DNA of 64,000 nt. It comes from Corbicula japonica (lineage: Eukaryota; Mollusca; Bivalvia; Venerida; Cyrenidae). The stretch lies in contig JAZAYU010000005.1 of NCBI GenBank assembly GCA_038501625.1, positions 15,087,996 to 15,151,995 of the forward strand, read 5' to 3'. The position numbers and the translations under genes were made by a program. Below the pieces are notes generated by a model. It worked only from the letters and a program-made list of their open reading frames with translations. It did not search any database and was not told the origin of the DNA. Of this stretch, positions 33,340 through 44,404 are shown in pieces. Position 1 is the first letter of the stretch; every line of letters starts with the position of its first letter.

Positions 33340-34103
33340 TCTGACGTGTCAAGTGCAATATTTGGGTCGCTACGTTGAAGGTCCTGGTCACCACCTAGTA
33401 GCAAAATCATGTCTGGCCCATTACTTTTTTATTTGAAGTCATATTTTAAAATTATCTCACAGAAATGATCATTATAATGAGACGACATGTTGTGTGCAAT
33501 ATTTGGGTCGCTACCTTGAAGATCACGGTGAAGGCATGACCTTGTAGCAAAATTGTGTCCGGCCCATAACTTTTTTATTTGAAGTCTGATTTTAAAATTC
33601 TTTTACAGAAATGATCATAATGAGACGACGTGTTGCAGGGTTGCTTCCTTGAAGGTCAAGATCATGGCATTGTGTCCGGCCCATAATTTTTGTACTTGAA
33701 GTCGGCTTTTAAAATGATTTCATAGAAATGATCACCGTAATGAGACGAAATGTTAAGCACAATATTTCGCTCGCTTTTTTGAAGGTCAAGGTCACAGCAT
33801 GTCCTTGAAGCAAAATCATGTCCTGTCCATAACTCTTTATAGTTGGATTTAAAAATTATTTCACAGAAATAATCACCATATTGATGCAATATTTAGTCAC
33901 TGCAATGAAGGTCAAGGTCACAGCATGTCCTTGAAGCAAAATCACATTAGGTCCTTAACTTTGTTATTTATAGTTGGATTTTAAAATTGTCAGATTTTAT
34001 TGCACTATACCATTTCCAAAATTTACCTAAAAAGTTATACAACTAACTTTTTTGTCGCAAAGTACCCATTCGAGGAGCATCGTCCATCTTCGATGGTCTC
34101 TTG
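33340..34103 (+). mobile_element. Helitron-like element H9, about 140-bp core x 4-5
   Basis: Units with GCAATATTTGGGTCGCTAC and AAGGTCAAGGTCACAGCATG end at a hairpin CCATC-TTC-GATGG, then TCTCTTG before a T-run. That terminus matches H2 and H8. It ends about 40 bp before exon E. The 5' end is not clear. Confidence 0.65.
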
Positions 34104-34144
34104 TTTTTAATAATTCAGTAAAATTTAAACATGTTTACTTTCAG

Positions 34145-34252
34145 CTGTTAATCAAAGGTCGTCAGGGAATTAACAACAAAACAGTGTATTTAAAGCTGCC
34201 CAGGAAACCAAAGGACTTAAACAATCGATATTGGCTACAGATTACAAAATGA
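34145..34252 (+). CDS. Unknown + strand gene, last exon E
   Basis: The acceptor is TTTACTTTCAG and the stop is TGA. It encodes 35 residues including LLIKGRQGINNKTVYLKLP and ends RYWLQITK. With D it makes a predicted strand-turn-strand stretch (KIIYLLIKG...TVYLKLP). The joined C-D-E reading is open and in phase, which is the strongest evidence that the gene is real. Total predicted size is about 180-190 aa. I do not recognise the family. Confidence 0.7.
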   Translation: MLIKGRQGINNKTVYLKLPRKPKDLNNRYWLQITK

Positions 34253-34497
34253 AACAAAGTCTGCAGAAGTACATTTGTACTTCATTACAGAAACAGAATG
34301 TGACACTTGGGATAATGCTATGCATAAGATACCGTTAGTTTTAAGTATTGTTTGCAATATCATAATAATTACTAATGCAGTCAATTACATTCAATTTGAT
34401 ATTTTGTGTTATTATATTTTGTTTTATTGTACATTTAATTTAAAATTATGAAAACATTTAGATCTATATATTTTTCTTTAATATACAATTTCTTAAT

Positions 34498-34738
34498 TTT
34501 TTCCTCCATAGATACACCTTTATTGCGTGGACGAACAGTGTAGATCCAGATCTGTCAGCACACCCAAGCCATCAGATCAGGATCTTCACTGTTTGCTTTT
34601 TGATTTGTTAGGTTATTTCTGACCAAAATGTGACCAGTGCAGATCCTGATCAGATGGCATGGATATGCCAGCTATAATCTGGATCTACACTCGTCGCACA
34701 TGCATAAAAATGTGTATATATGGAGGAAAGGGTTAAAT
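34498..34738. mobile_element. TTAA MITE copy
   Basis: Ends TTAATTTTTTCCTCCATAG and TATATGGAGGAAAGGGTTAA, with the family's internal GATCCAGATCTG and CCAAAATGTGACCAGTGCAG motifs. Confidence 0.8.
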
Positions 34739-35063
34739 TAATAGCATTTATTTGAGACAATATTTTGTGAGCTGCAATTAAGATAGATTTGATCATTTTC
34801 ATTGTTGTCCAATACAGTGAACTGACAAGTGCATTAGGCACATAATTATATTCATAATTATATTGGATGAATTAAAAAAAGCAGTCAAACTATAAGTAAC
34901 TTGCATGAGTGTGAGGCAAAGATTGAAAAAAATGTGTGAACAGGGGTAAAATGTTTTTGAGGGTACAAGGTTCTACCAAGTTCCCGGAAAAAAACAGTTC
35001 ACTGACATACTTATAAGTTAATAAATGTGGGCATAATTGACCTGATTTTTTATTTATTTTGTT

Positions 35064-36163
35064 TAGGGATGGCAACGAGTAGTAAAATTGGTACTCGAGT
35101 AATCGGATGATCTTCCGATCGAGTACTCGAGCACTCGAACGATTTCCGATTTTAATAGACATAATTCCGTTCGTGCAATATCACTTTCAACCTACTCAGT
35201 ATTTATACCATATACCACATACTTACACAACAAAAGTGTGTTGTATCTTTTATTTGTGTATTGTTATTTTATTATTTTATATTTTTAAAATAATTCAACA
35301 CATTTTATCAAAGTTACAACACGGTCATGCGAACATGAACATATACGTTGGTCAGAATAATATTATGTCGTGAAAAAATCAAATCAAATAAATTAATCGA
35401 CATCAACTAAAACCATGTGGCTCGTCTGTCTGCTTTTCGGGCGTGGTCTCGTATCATGTTTCAACTTAAGATGGTTAAGCATGATTGTAGTTTCCATGTT
35501 GTAGACCAACTTGAACTACATTTGACTGTTTTTCCGTCTGCTGCCCGTTTGAAGTAACTCCACGCAGACTACTTTGCGGGAGGCATATTGCTGATGTAAT
35601 ACAGGTATTTATTTCGGTTTTAATTAACGAATGTGATACTTATAATTACCATCGTTTTAATTTATCTTTTTTTATTTTCATTAATATTCATAGATTAGTT
35701 AGCGTCATTCACCAATCAAAAAATTAGAAATTATCATCATAATATTATGTAAGTGAACCAATCAATGACTATATTGGGCGGTCCTGATTTTCTGTATGGA
35801 GCGCCAATTATCTAATTGTCAAACAATTAATTTGTGCGAAAGGGGTTCCACATGTGATTGGCAAACAATAGATCTGTATTACCGCTATAAAAACATTGCT
35901 AATTCACATTATTGACAAGTGTCAGTTGGGACCCTTATTTGGCAGCTTGTTATTTCACAACATGACACGATTAAGTGCATCGCGCATAGTGTCTAATTGC
36001 CTCCGTGCGGTACATCGAAACGAATCATAAACAAAACAAACGAATTTCTTTTTTATATATAAAAATTTCATCTTTTTCCGATTACTCGAGTAGTAGATAT
36101 AGTACTCGATACTCAGACGTTCGATCGAGTACTCGAGTACTCGAGTAGTCGATGCCATCCCTA
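35064..36163. mobile_element. Non-autonomous hAT element, 1.1 kb
   Basis: The TIR TAGGGATGGCA is flanked by a perfect 8-bp duplication ATTTTGTT (35056-35063 and 36164-36171). Subterminal regions hold repeated GAGTACTCGAG-type palindromes on both sides. No transposase ORF. Confidence 0.93.
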
Positions 36164-36189
36164 ATTTTGTTACATTGTCTTTATGACCA

Positions 36190-36295
36190 GAAAAAGAACA
36201 GTATCTCTATCATAAGGCATGGATGTTCCGGCTGATCTGGATCTATACTGATAAAACACGATAAAATGTGTATATTTGATGGAAAGGGTAAAATT
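36190..36295. mobile_element. TTAA MITE, right end only
   Basis: It contains GCTGATCTGGATCTATACTG and ends ATGGAAAGGGTAAAATTAAA. The left half is missing. Confidence 0.55.
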
Positions 36296-36476
36296 AAAAA
36301 ACAAACATACACTAAAAACTCTGCCAGTACATAAATCAGTTACACAAGTACCACAACTTTAAAAGTGTAATGTTTCAGAAATTACAAAGAAGATGGCCAG
36401 ATAAATTGCAATGTACAAATATCATAAATCTGTCTCATTTCATTTATTATTTCTAGAAACTTTTCAATTGCATATA

Positions 36477-36930
36477 TATATTTTTATTTTTACCAGTGCA
36501 AGATATATTTCACCGAGTGAGCTCTGGAATTCATATTTCAATGACTGTTGAAGACGAAAGTGAAATTACATAATTTTGGTGTTCACTGGTGAAATATATT
36601 TCTATCTTTCAATGGTAAAAAAAAATTCTTTATATATTATGCTTAAAGTGAACAAATTGTGTGAATTTGACAGAAAATTTGAATGAAATGCTGCTCAAAA
36701 CATTTCTTTATGATGTAACTTCATGACATCTTAAGCCCAGACTTTAGCCAGTTTTCTAATGTTCTCATTCAGAATGTTTTATGTGATAGGGTACAGTGGT
36801 GAAAAGACAGTGAAAATAAAACTGATAGTCCACTGTTTGGAAACAGTGAAATACCACTTTTATTTATTTATACTAATATTATTCATTGGAAAATTTGCAT
36901 GAAATGTCTTTTTCTAATTATACTGTAAAG
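36477..36930. repeat. Foldback element, third copy
   Basis: Homologous to the 22928-23770 units, starting TTTTACCAGTGCAAGATA and containing GTGAAATATATTTCTATC on the return arm. Confidence 0.65.
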
Positions 36931-37668
36931 CATAATAAATGAAAGCAATGCTCATAAAACAATTTAACATTGTTCATTTGTCACTGAGTATGATGTCAGT
37001 AATAGATGTGAATAAAACTATGAAACAGTTTAAGTGTTTAATGTTATTGGAGCATATCTAATCCTCATGTTGGCAGGCCATATGGGTCAGATATGTGTGC
37101 ATATCTGACCCAAAGGTAAAAAGTCCATATAGGTTAGATATGCATGAATATCTAACCCACATGTACAAAGGCATGTACAAAGGCATGAATGCCATAGAGG
37201 TTAGATATGCGTGCATATCTAACCCACATGTACAAAGGCATGAATGCCATAGAGGTTAGATATGCGTGCATATCTAACCCACATGTACAAAGGCATGAAT
37301 GCCATAGAGGTTAGATATGCGTGCATATCTAACCCACATGTACAAAGGCATGAATGCCATAGAGGTTAGATATGCGTGCATATCTAACCCACATGTACAA
37401 AGGCATGAATGCCATAGAGGTTAGATATGCGTGCATATCTCACCCAAAGGTAAGTAAGATATACATGCATTAAAGGTAATGTGCTATATTTCAGGTAAGT
37501 AAACATTGAGCACAGTTATTAAAGTATATCACTTATCACAAACTAATGCCAGTTGGAGATAATTTGAAAACAGTATTTGACAAAAAGATCAACTTTCCAT
37601 TGTCCAGAAGAGTATGAGGATTCTAGAATTGAAAATCATTCCAAGTTTAAATAATTCACTGTTAAGTG
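36905..37668 (-). repeat. Inverted copy of the 21626-22320 segment
   Basis: The reverse complement matches 21626-22320 from GACATT...CTAATTATACTGTAAAGC to CCAAGTTTAAATAATTCACTG. It includes the palindromic 55-bp array (37072-37450), here with about one to two more units. Shared ends imply a mobile element of about 0.7 kb with a variable internal array. TTAA adjoins one end, but no clear TIR was seen. Confidence 0.8.
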
Positions 37669-37670
37669 AA

Positions 37671-38515
37671 GAAAATAATTTATAGTCAAAGGTATGTATA
37701 CAATCTAAAAATTTGACTACTTTCCAGCAATGGTCTGCTGCTTTTTTTATTACGAAAATGTTTTATAAATGCAAAATTAAACCAAAGGAAGGTAAGTGTT
37801 TGCATAAAAAATGGGCATCGTGGTTCATTGCTAACATTATTTATGAAAACAGCATATTTATATTTGGCAATATTTTGTATTCACAATTAGGATGTCACAA
37901 AATTAATGATGTCTCAGGAAGCCTTTTGGAAAAATTTCCAACATATGCAAGAACAGTCGTTATACACCTTTGTTTTGTGAATCAACAACTGGGCTTCTGT
38001 GGAAAACAATACACAAAAAGACATCACTGTAACACAGAATATTTTTCTGTTATAATAATACCAATAATAATAATCAAGAAAATTTTTGTACGTATCTTTT
38101 GCAGTATTCTAGTTATTAGTTTTATTTCTTTTTATGCACCTGATTAGAATTTCTAACACAATATAGACCAATGTTTTAACAATTGTAATGTGTATACAGT
38201 GTTTATCTATAAATTTAAAGGATGATGTTCAAGATGGATATGTTGATAATTGTGAAAAATGTGATAATTTTTTGTCAAAAAAAAAAACAACTATCAATTT
38301 GTGCATCCAATAAATGCCTTCTAACATTTGGATTTGCCATAATTCAGTCAAATGAAAGTAAAGACTGAGTACTGTAAAAATGCTGGATGCATGTATGCAG
38401 TGTAAAGTAAACACTCTGAAAGTACACCAGGGAACTTCTTGATACATCACTAAATCATTTCCATAGTAAATATACATGTTGTAGACATCACAATTATTTG
38501 TGGTTAACTTGGTTC
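37671..38515. other. Intergenic, one unassigned ORF
   Basis: A 144-aa ORF (37713-38147, +) is hydrophobic toward its C-terminus (IIPIIIIKKIFV). It lacks recognisable motifs and is AT-driven in composition; I do not call it a gene. Nothing else was recognised. Confidence 0.4.
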
Positions 38516-38519
38516 TTAG

Positions 38520-39463
38520 CTGTAGTAACATGATGTGCCAGTAGTTCTGCATCTCAGGTAACCATAGCTGTAGTTACATGATGTGCCAGTAGTTCTGCAT
38601 CTCAGGTAACCATAGCCTGAGTTACATGATGTGCCAGTAGTTCTGTATCTCAGGTAACCATAGCTGTAGTTACATGATGTGCCAGTAGTTCTGTATCTCA
38701 GGTAACCATAGCTGCAGTTACAAGATGTGCCAGTAGTTCTGTAACTCGGGTAAACATAGCTGCAGTTACAAGATGTGCCAGTAGTTCTGTATCTCAGGTA
38801 ACCATAGCTGTAGTTACATGATGTGCCAGTAGTTCTGTATCTCAGGTAACCATAGCTGCAGTTACAAGATGTGCCAGTAGTTCTGTAACTCGGGTAAACA
38901 TAGCTGCAGTTACAAGATGTGCCAGTAGTTCTGTATCTCAGGTAACCATAGCTGCAGTTACATGATGTGCCAGTAGTTCTGTATCTCAGGTAACCATAGC
39001 TGCAGTTGCATGATGTGCCAGTAGTTCTGTATCTCAGGTAACCATAGCTGCAGTTGCATGATCTGCCAGTAACCATAGCTGCAGTTACATGATGTGCCAG
39101 TAGTTCTGTATCTCAGGTAACCATAGCTGCAGTTACAAGATGTGCCAGTAGTTCTGTATCTCAGGTAACCATAGCTGCAGTTACAAGATGTGCCAGTAGT
39201 TCTGTATCTCAGGTAACCATAGCTGTAGTTACATGATGTGCCAGTAGTTGTGTATCTCAGGTAATCATAGCTGTAGTTACAAGATGTGCCAGTAGTTCTG
39301 TATCTCAGGTAACCATAGCTGTAGTTACATGATGTGCCAGTAGTTCTGTATCTCAGGTAACCATAGCTGTAGTTACATGATGTGCCAGTAGTTCTGTATC
39401 TCAGGTAACCATAGCTGCAGTTACAAGATGTGCCAGTAGTTCTCTATCTCAGGTAACCATATC
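38520..39463. repeat. 48-bp minisatellite, about 20 units
   Basis: The units contain CCAGTAGTTCTGTATCTCAG and AACCATAGCTGCAGTTACA with a 48-bp period. Most units differ by one or two bases (TACATGA vs TACAAGA, TGTAGTT vs TGCAGTT). One unit near 39070 lacks 17 bp. Because 48 is a multiple of three, the - strand keeps an open frame of 16-residue repeats (RTTGTSCNCSYGYLRY) for 186 codons (38516-39076). No promoter, splice site or signal peptide supports coding. Confidence 0.9.
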
Positions 39464-39505
39464 TTTGAGTAGGCTGTTACAATGTAATTAATACCTGTTA
39501 CATAA

Positions 39506-41130
39506 CTAGAATGTTGTGTTCCGCAGAACACATGTGTCGCCTGCATGGAAAAAGTTGAAATGTGGACCTATTTTTAATTATACATAATAAAAATATTTTA
39601 TTTAAGTTGACCACAGAACACATGTGTCATCTAAATTGCATTTAAAAGGGGAATAACTATAATAATGGTGAAACCCGAGTTATCAACTTCAAAAATTGGT
39701 TTGTGCACACAGATGAGTTTTTCAAAGTATTAAGTGAATTGAACAAGTACTTTCCATTTTACAGGCAACACTTAGTTTCATGTGAAAGTTGCATTTGAAA
39801 GGGACATAAGTCATAAAATATTCAAACAGGAGTTATAATTTTTGTAGTTGTCAATGGCACTGTTCATGTTGATGATACAATCCAAGTATTCAATGAATAG
39901 GGCAAGTACTTTCAAATTATACGCAACATTAAGTTTCATGTGAAATTTGCATTTGAACAAAAAAGTCAAACAGGAGTTATGATTTTTGTTGTAACCGATG
40001 TTGTTGTTCATGATGATGATATATTCGATGAGTGAATAGGACAAGTACTTTAAAAGTTATAGGCAACATTAATTTTCATGTTAAAATTGTATATTAAAGG
40101 GACACAACTCATAAAATAGTCCAGCAGGAGTTATCATTCTTGTTCTTCATAATGACGCTTTTCATAAAGATGATTTATTTCAAATATCAAGTGAATTTTC
40201 AAAGTTAAAGTCAACATTAATTTCATGTTAAAGTTGCATTTGGAAGGGGCATAACTCAAAGTATAATCAAACAGGAGTTATGATTCTTTTTGTTACCAAT
40301 GTTGTTGATCATGCTGATAATGTATTCCAAGTATGAAGTGAATAGGACAAGTACTTTCAAAGTTATAGGCAACATTAAGTTTCATGTTAAAGTTGCATTT
40401 GAAAGGGGCATAACTCCAAAATATTGAAACTGGAGTTATCATTCTTGTCGTCACAGATGGCATTGTTCATGCTGATGATATATTCCAAGTATGAAGTGAA
40501 TAGGACAAGTTCTTTCAAAGTTAAGGCAACATTAAGTTTCAGGTTAAAGTTTTATTTGAAAGGGGCATAACTCAAAAAATATTGAAACTGGAGTTATCAT
40601 TCTTGTCGCCACAGATGGCATTGTTCATGCTGATGATATATTCCAAGTATGAAGTGAATAGGACAAGTACTTTCAAAGTTATAGGCAACATTAAGTTTCA
40701 GATTAAAGTTGCATTAGAAAGGGGCATAACTCAAAAAATATTGAAACTGGAGTTATCATTCTTGTTGTCACAGATGGCATTGTTCATGCTGATGATATAT
40801 TCCAAGTATGAAGTGAATAGGACAATTACTTTCAAAGTTATAGGCAACATTAAGTTTCAGATTCAAGTTGCTTTTCAAAGGGGCATAACTCAAAAAATAT
40901 TGAAACTGGAGTTATCATTCTTGTCGTCACAGATGGCATTGTTCATGCTGATGATATATTCCAAGTATGAAGTGAATAGGACAAGTACTTTCAAAGTTAT
41001 AGGCAACATTAAGTTTCAGGTTAAAGTTGGGGGACTACCGGACAACGGCACCGACGATGATGACGACAACGATGATGATGCTGCCGGACAATAGGATCCC
41101 TATGTGTCTACCTGCTATCGCAGGTGACAC
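39506..41130 (-). mobile_element. Helitron-like element H7, about 159-bp core
   Basis: Read on the - strand, it starts GTGTCACCTGCGATAGCAGG and ACATAGGGATCC, then a GTC/CAT-rich simple repeat. Units of some 159 bp with GAGTTATGCCCCTTT follow. It ends GCGACACAT, hairpin GTGTTC-TGCG-GAACAC, then AACATTCTAG before TT. Termini match the H4 type. The 170-aa + strand ORF at 40582-41094 arises because 159 is divisible by three. Confidence 0.75.
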
Positions 41131-42892
41131 AAAAAATAACTTGTTGAGTGTGGCTATTCCTGATATACACTGGTCAAAAGTTCTAAGTGCACACTTTTCA
41201 ATTTTGAATATCTTAAAGTAAACTAATTCAAATTGAATGAAAGTTTGACTAAATTTTAATAATGATCAAACAAATGGACTTGTTCAATAATTTTTAGAAA
41301 ACCGTGCATATGTTTTACATTTTACGTCATGCACGTCGGTATACGCTTTTTATGCATTATCCCCGTGCGGCAAGCGAAATTTATTTTTTTTACAATCGTT
41401 TTTGTTTTTCACATGTTCATCGACTCAAGACAAACACGAAAAACACACCAACAAAGTGTAACCATGGAACGGTTGACGTCAGCAGACAACGACATTGCCG
41501 TTAAAATTCTTTTCACAGGCACAACTTCAAATTTGTTGTAAAACATCTTGATGGTTTTCGTAAATGCAAAAGAAATACCTTATTTTTGCATATTTTATCA
41601 ATTTAAGAAGAAAATCAAACGATATTATTTTCTAGATTGATTACGTTGCTTACGTTGAACGCTGATGTTACTCAATTACGTCATTAAATATTTACGTAAA
41701 ACAACGTAAACTCGAAAATATAAGTGTAACATTTGTTGTATAAGTGTCCAATAAATAAAAATTTAAAACTATAATTTATAGAAATTCAATAAACTTCAAA
41801 ATCGAATTATTCGAAAATGACGCTTATTCGGTCAAAAGGCGTATCCGAAAACTGGTAAATTTTATCGAAATGAATACATTTATTTCGTTTGGAAAGGCTG
41901 TTACACATCTATCATGGAAAATTGTATCATCCCAAACAGCAAACAATTCAAAAACTTTTGGCACAAAACATATTGTGTGAACAAAGGAATTTTCTCTTTG
42001 AAATCCTGTAAAAACGTTATGGATAAAATAAAGTTGAGTGTGTTGGCTCATCGTGCCCAGCAGACCTTTACAAAGCTACATAAAGCTATTTCAGTGCAAT
42101 GGAATGGCAAACTACAGTATTTCCTTTAAATCTGCATGAAATTTAAATTATAAAGAGATGAGAAAACGATCACAAATGATAGCCGATGAAATGACAATTA
42201 ACTTGAGAATTTCCTTCTGAGAACAAGTGAGCTAAAATATTATTATTTTTTAATCTGGTTAAGCAGACTTAAAATTTTTGGTGTGCTTTAATGGAATATT
42301 GATTCTTCTTCATTGTAATTTACCCTATTTTGAAAGATTCAATCAAATTATTGGAAAAATTAACATTTATCAAGTGTGCACTTAGAACTTTTGACCAGTG
42401 TATATGTTTAACTTTTTGTGAGATTAAGAACACACCTTTATTTAATAAATGTGTGATCATGTAACAGGTCTATTCCTTTGGAGAAAGCAGGTGGGCCTAT
42501 CAGGTACATCTGTATTGTATTATACCTTATTTTACCAGACTTATTTCAACTTCTGTTAATGTTTTCTAAATATTTTCTGTGTTTTCTTTCAATAAATTTC
42601 TAAGCACATCATTAAAGTATCAGTTTACCAGAATGTTTGGCCTTTTAGATTTTGCAGTTTATGCTAAATTTCTATTCTGAGCTGTTAGCTGTAATTATGT
42701 CCCATTAACTGGGAGTTTAATGTTGTTGAAGTCAAAATAAATTTTCTCCATGAAGACTTGTATTAAGAATGTAATCAATAATTTATTGCACTCATGAGAG
42801 TAAGAAAACCGTCTGGGCAGTTTGAAGTGGGCGGGACCTGAAGGCTCAAGCTTAATTTAAATAAGCCTGAGCCTCATCAAGTTCGATTTCAG
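41131..42892. other. Intergenic, unassigned short ORFs
   Basis: No gene was recognised. A possible relic at 41464-41580 reads ERLTSADNDIAVKILFTG and GTTSNLL, then after a one-base shift KHLDGFRKCK. This recalls part of a BED finger but lacks the cysteines. A 71-aa ORF at 41914-42129 has no motif. Confidence 0.4.
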
Positions 42893-42895
42893 TAA

Positions 42896-43218
42896 GGCAA
42901 TAGAAAATAATTTCCTAGATTCTCATCCAAATTTTGGGAAAAAATTGGGCAGGAGGGCGGGTTTTATTTTTTATTTATTATTATCATTCTCGCTGTTTCT
43001 TACAACACTTGTGTAGTGCAAAGATAAAAAAGCGTCTAGCCGACTATGAATTGCCTATTCGCACCGAAATGTTTCATACTGCATTTTCGTACTCTACCTA
43101 TTCGAACTTGTAATGTTAATTTTGATGGACGCATTTTTTTAATATAAAAAACGTTCCAGTGGAGTGATTTTCAAGGGGCGGGCGGGGATGAGAATCTAGG
43201 AATTAATTTTCTATTGCC
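42896..43218. mobile_element. 323-bp MITE with TAA target duplication
   Basis: The ends GGCAATAGAAAAT and the complement extend into TTCCTAGATTCTCATCC. TAA lies on both sides (42893-42895 and 43219-43221). It is a short relative of the 29810-31245 element. Three-base duplications suggest a PIF/Harbinger- or CACTA-like mechanism, but the family is not assigned. Confidence 0.85.
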
Positions 43219-43221
43219 TAA

Positions 43222-44400
43222 CATTGGCTTATGTGTTACTGTGTTATCTCTAAGCTCATTTGTCATAATTACATTTCAAGTATCACTGCCATAGCTCCCG
43301 GCATGACAGCAGTCATTAAAAATTCTATTTAAATCTGGCTTTGTTTGTAAAATTGCCTCACATATCAGGCTGGGCTAGGTTAGCACTTTTGAAATGTGCT
43401 TTTGTTCGAAGTCCTTGCTTACTGGCATTTATAATAACAGGCTCTCGGTCTTTTCTGTTATAATGGTTATACATTTCTGAAATGTGATAGTAATGCCAGC
43501 TCCTAATATTATCTCATATAATACTTAATTATGCAAATGCATTTAAGTAGTGTTGAGAGGAATGACATATTTTTTAATTGAGGCAACCGACTACCGTTAT
43601 CGTTTGAATATAAGCTTCACTGATGTACAAGCCACACCCCCCAAAACCCTGAAGGAAATGGGTGAAAACGGCCTTACTCTATGTATAAGCCGCAGACTCT
43701 TTTTGAGACTGGTCCCCATTTTTAATCGCCGATCCCATGTGCCTCGGCATAGGCAATAATAGCCAGCTTTACTTTGGCTGTTTAGTGCATACGTGTTTTA
43801 CACGTGACAATCATTATGTTTGACAAGTTGAAGGAATAAACATTTTGAATGAAGAGTTATCTTAAAGAAAATTTGCAGGAATGAGGTATGACCAAAACGT
43901 GCAAGCTTTTAAATAAAATGCGAGCCGACTGTGTCATCTCAATATCTTGTCAAACATTCGAAAGGAATCTCAAACATGGCATCACACATTACGGTCACGT
44001 TGATTTTACCGCTACACATTTCACTTTGAGTACTCAATCCAATATCACGCAAAATTGAATAAAACGCGGTCGATCCATGGACCCCACCTTAATTTGATAA
44101 TGATGTCGGTTATAACGAAATCCGCATTTTATTTCCGTTTATCTTTAATTATAACATTTATAATCCGCATAATTTGAAAAACAGGCATTAACTTATAAAA
44201 ACAGCAAGTATCCCTTAAAATAAACTTGCCATGCTATTTATTTCGTATGGAGGTAAATAATCGATATTGCCTGTAAATCAAACGCAACTTTAAAGAATTT
44301 GCCGGCTTGAAACCACCATCTGTGTTTATTTCGGCTTTCCTATAAAAACATTTGATTTACCGGGTAGTGAGCATGTGTCATTTTTAGCTTGTGTATAATT
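43222..44400. other. Intergenic, nothing recognised
   Basis: Several short ORFs (for example 43550-43759) without motifs. No repeat family recognised. Confidence 0.5.
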
Positions 44401-44404
44401 GTTA

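Noticed and set aside
37713..38147. 144-aa membrane protein
   Set aside because: The composition follows AT-rich DNA; no homology, splice or promoter signal recognised.
38520..39463. CRISPR array
   Set aside because: There are no unique spacers; units are contiguous 48-bp minisatellite repeats. The same reasoning applies to the 55-bp palindromic array.
40582..41094. 170-aa protein-coding gene
   Set aside because: Three near-identical 53-codon blocks arise from a 159-bp repeat core of mini-Helitron H7; no independent coding evidence.
41464..41580. BED zinc-finger gene
   Set aside because: GTTSNLL and KHL resemble a BED finger, but they are in different frames and the cysteine pair is missing; the match may be chance.
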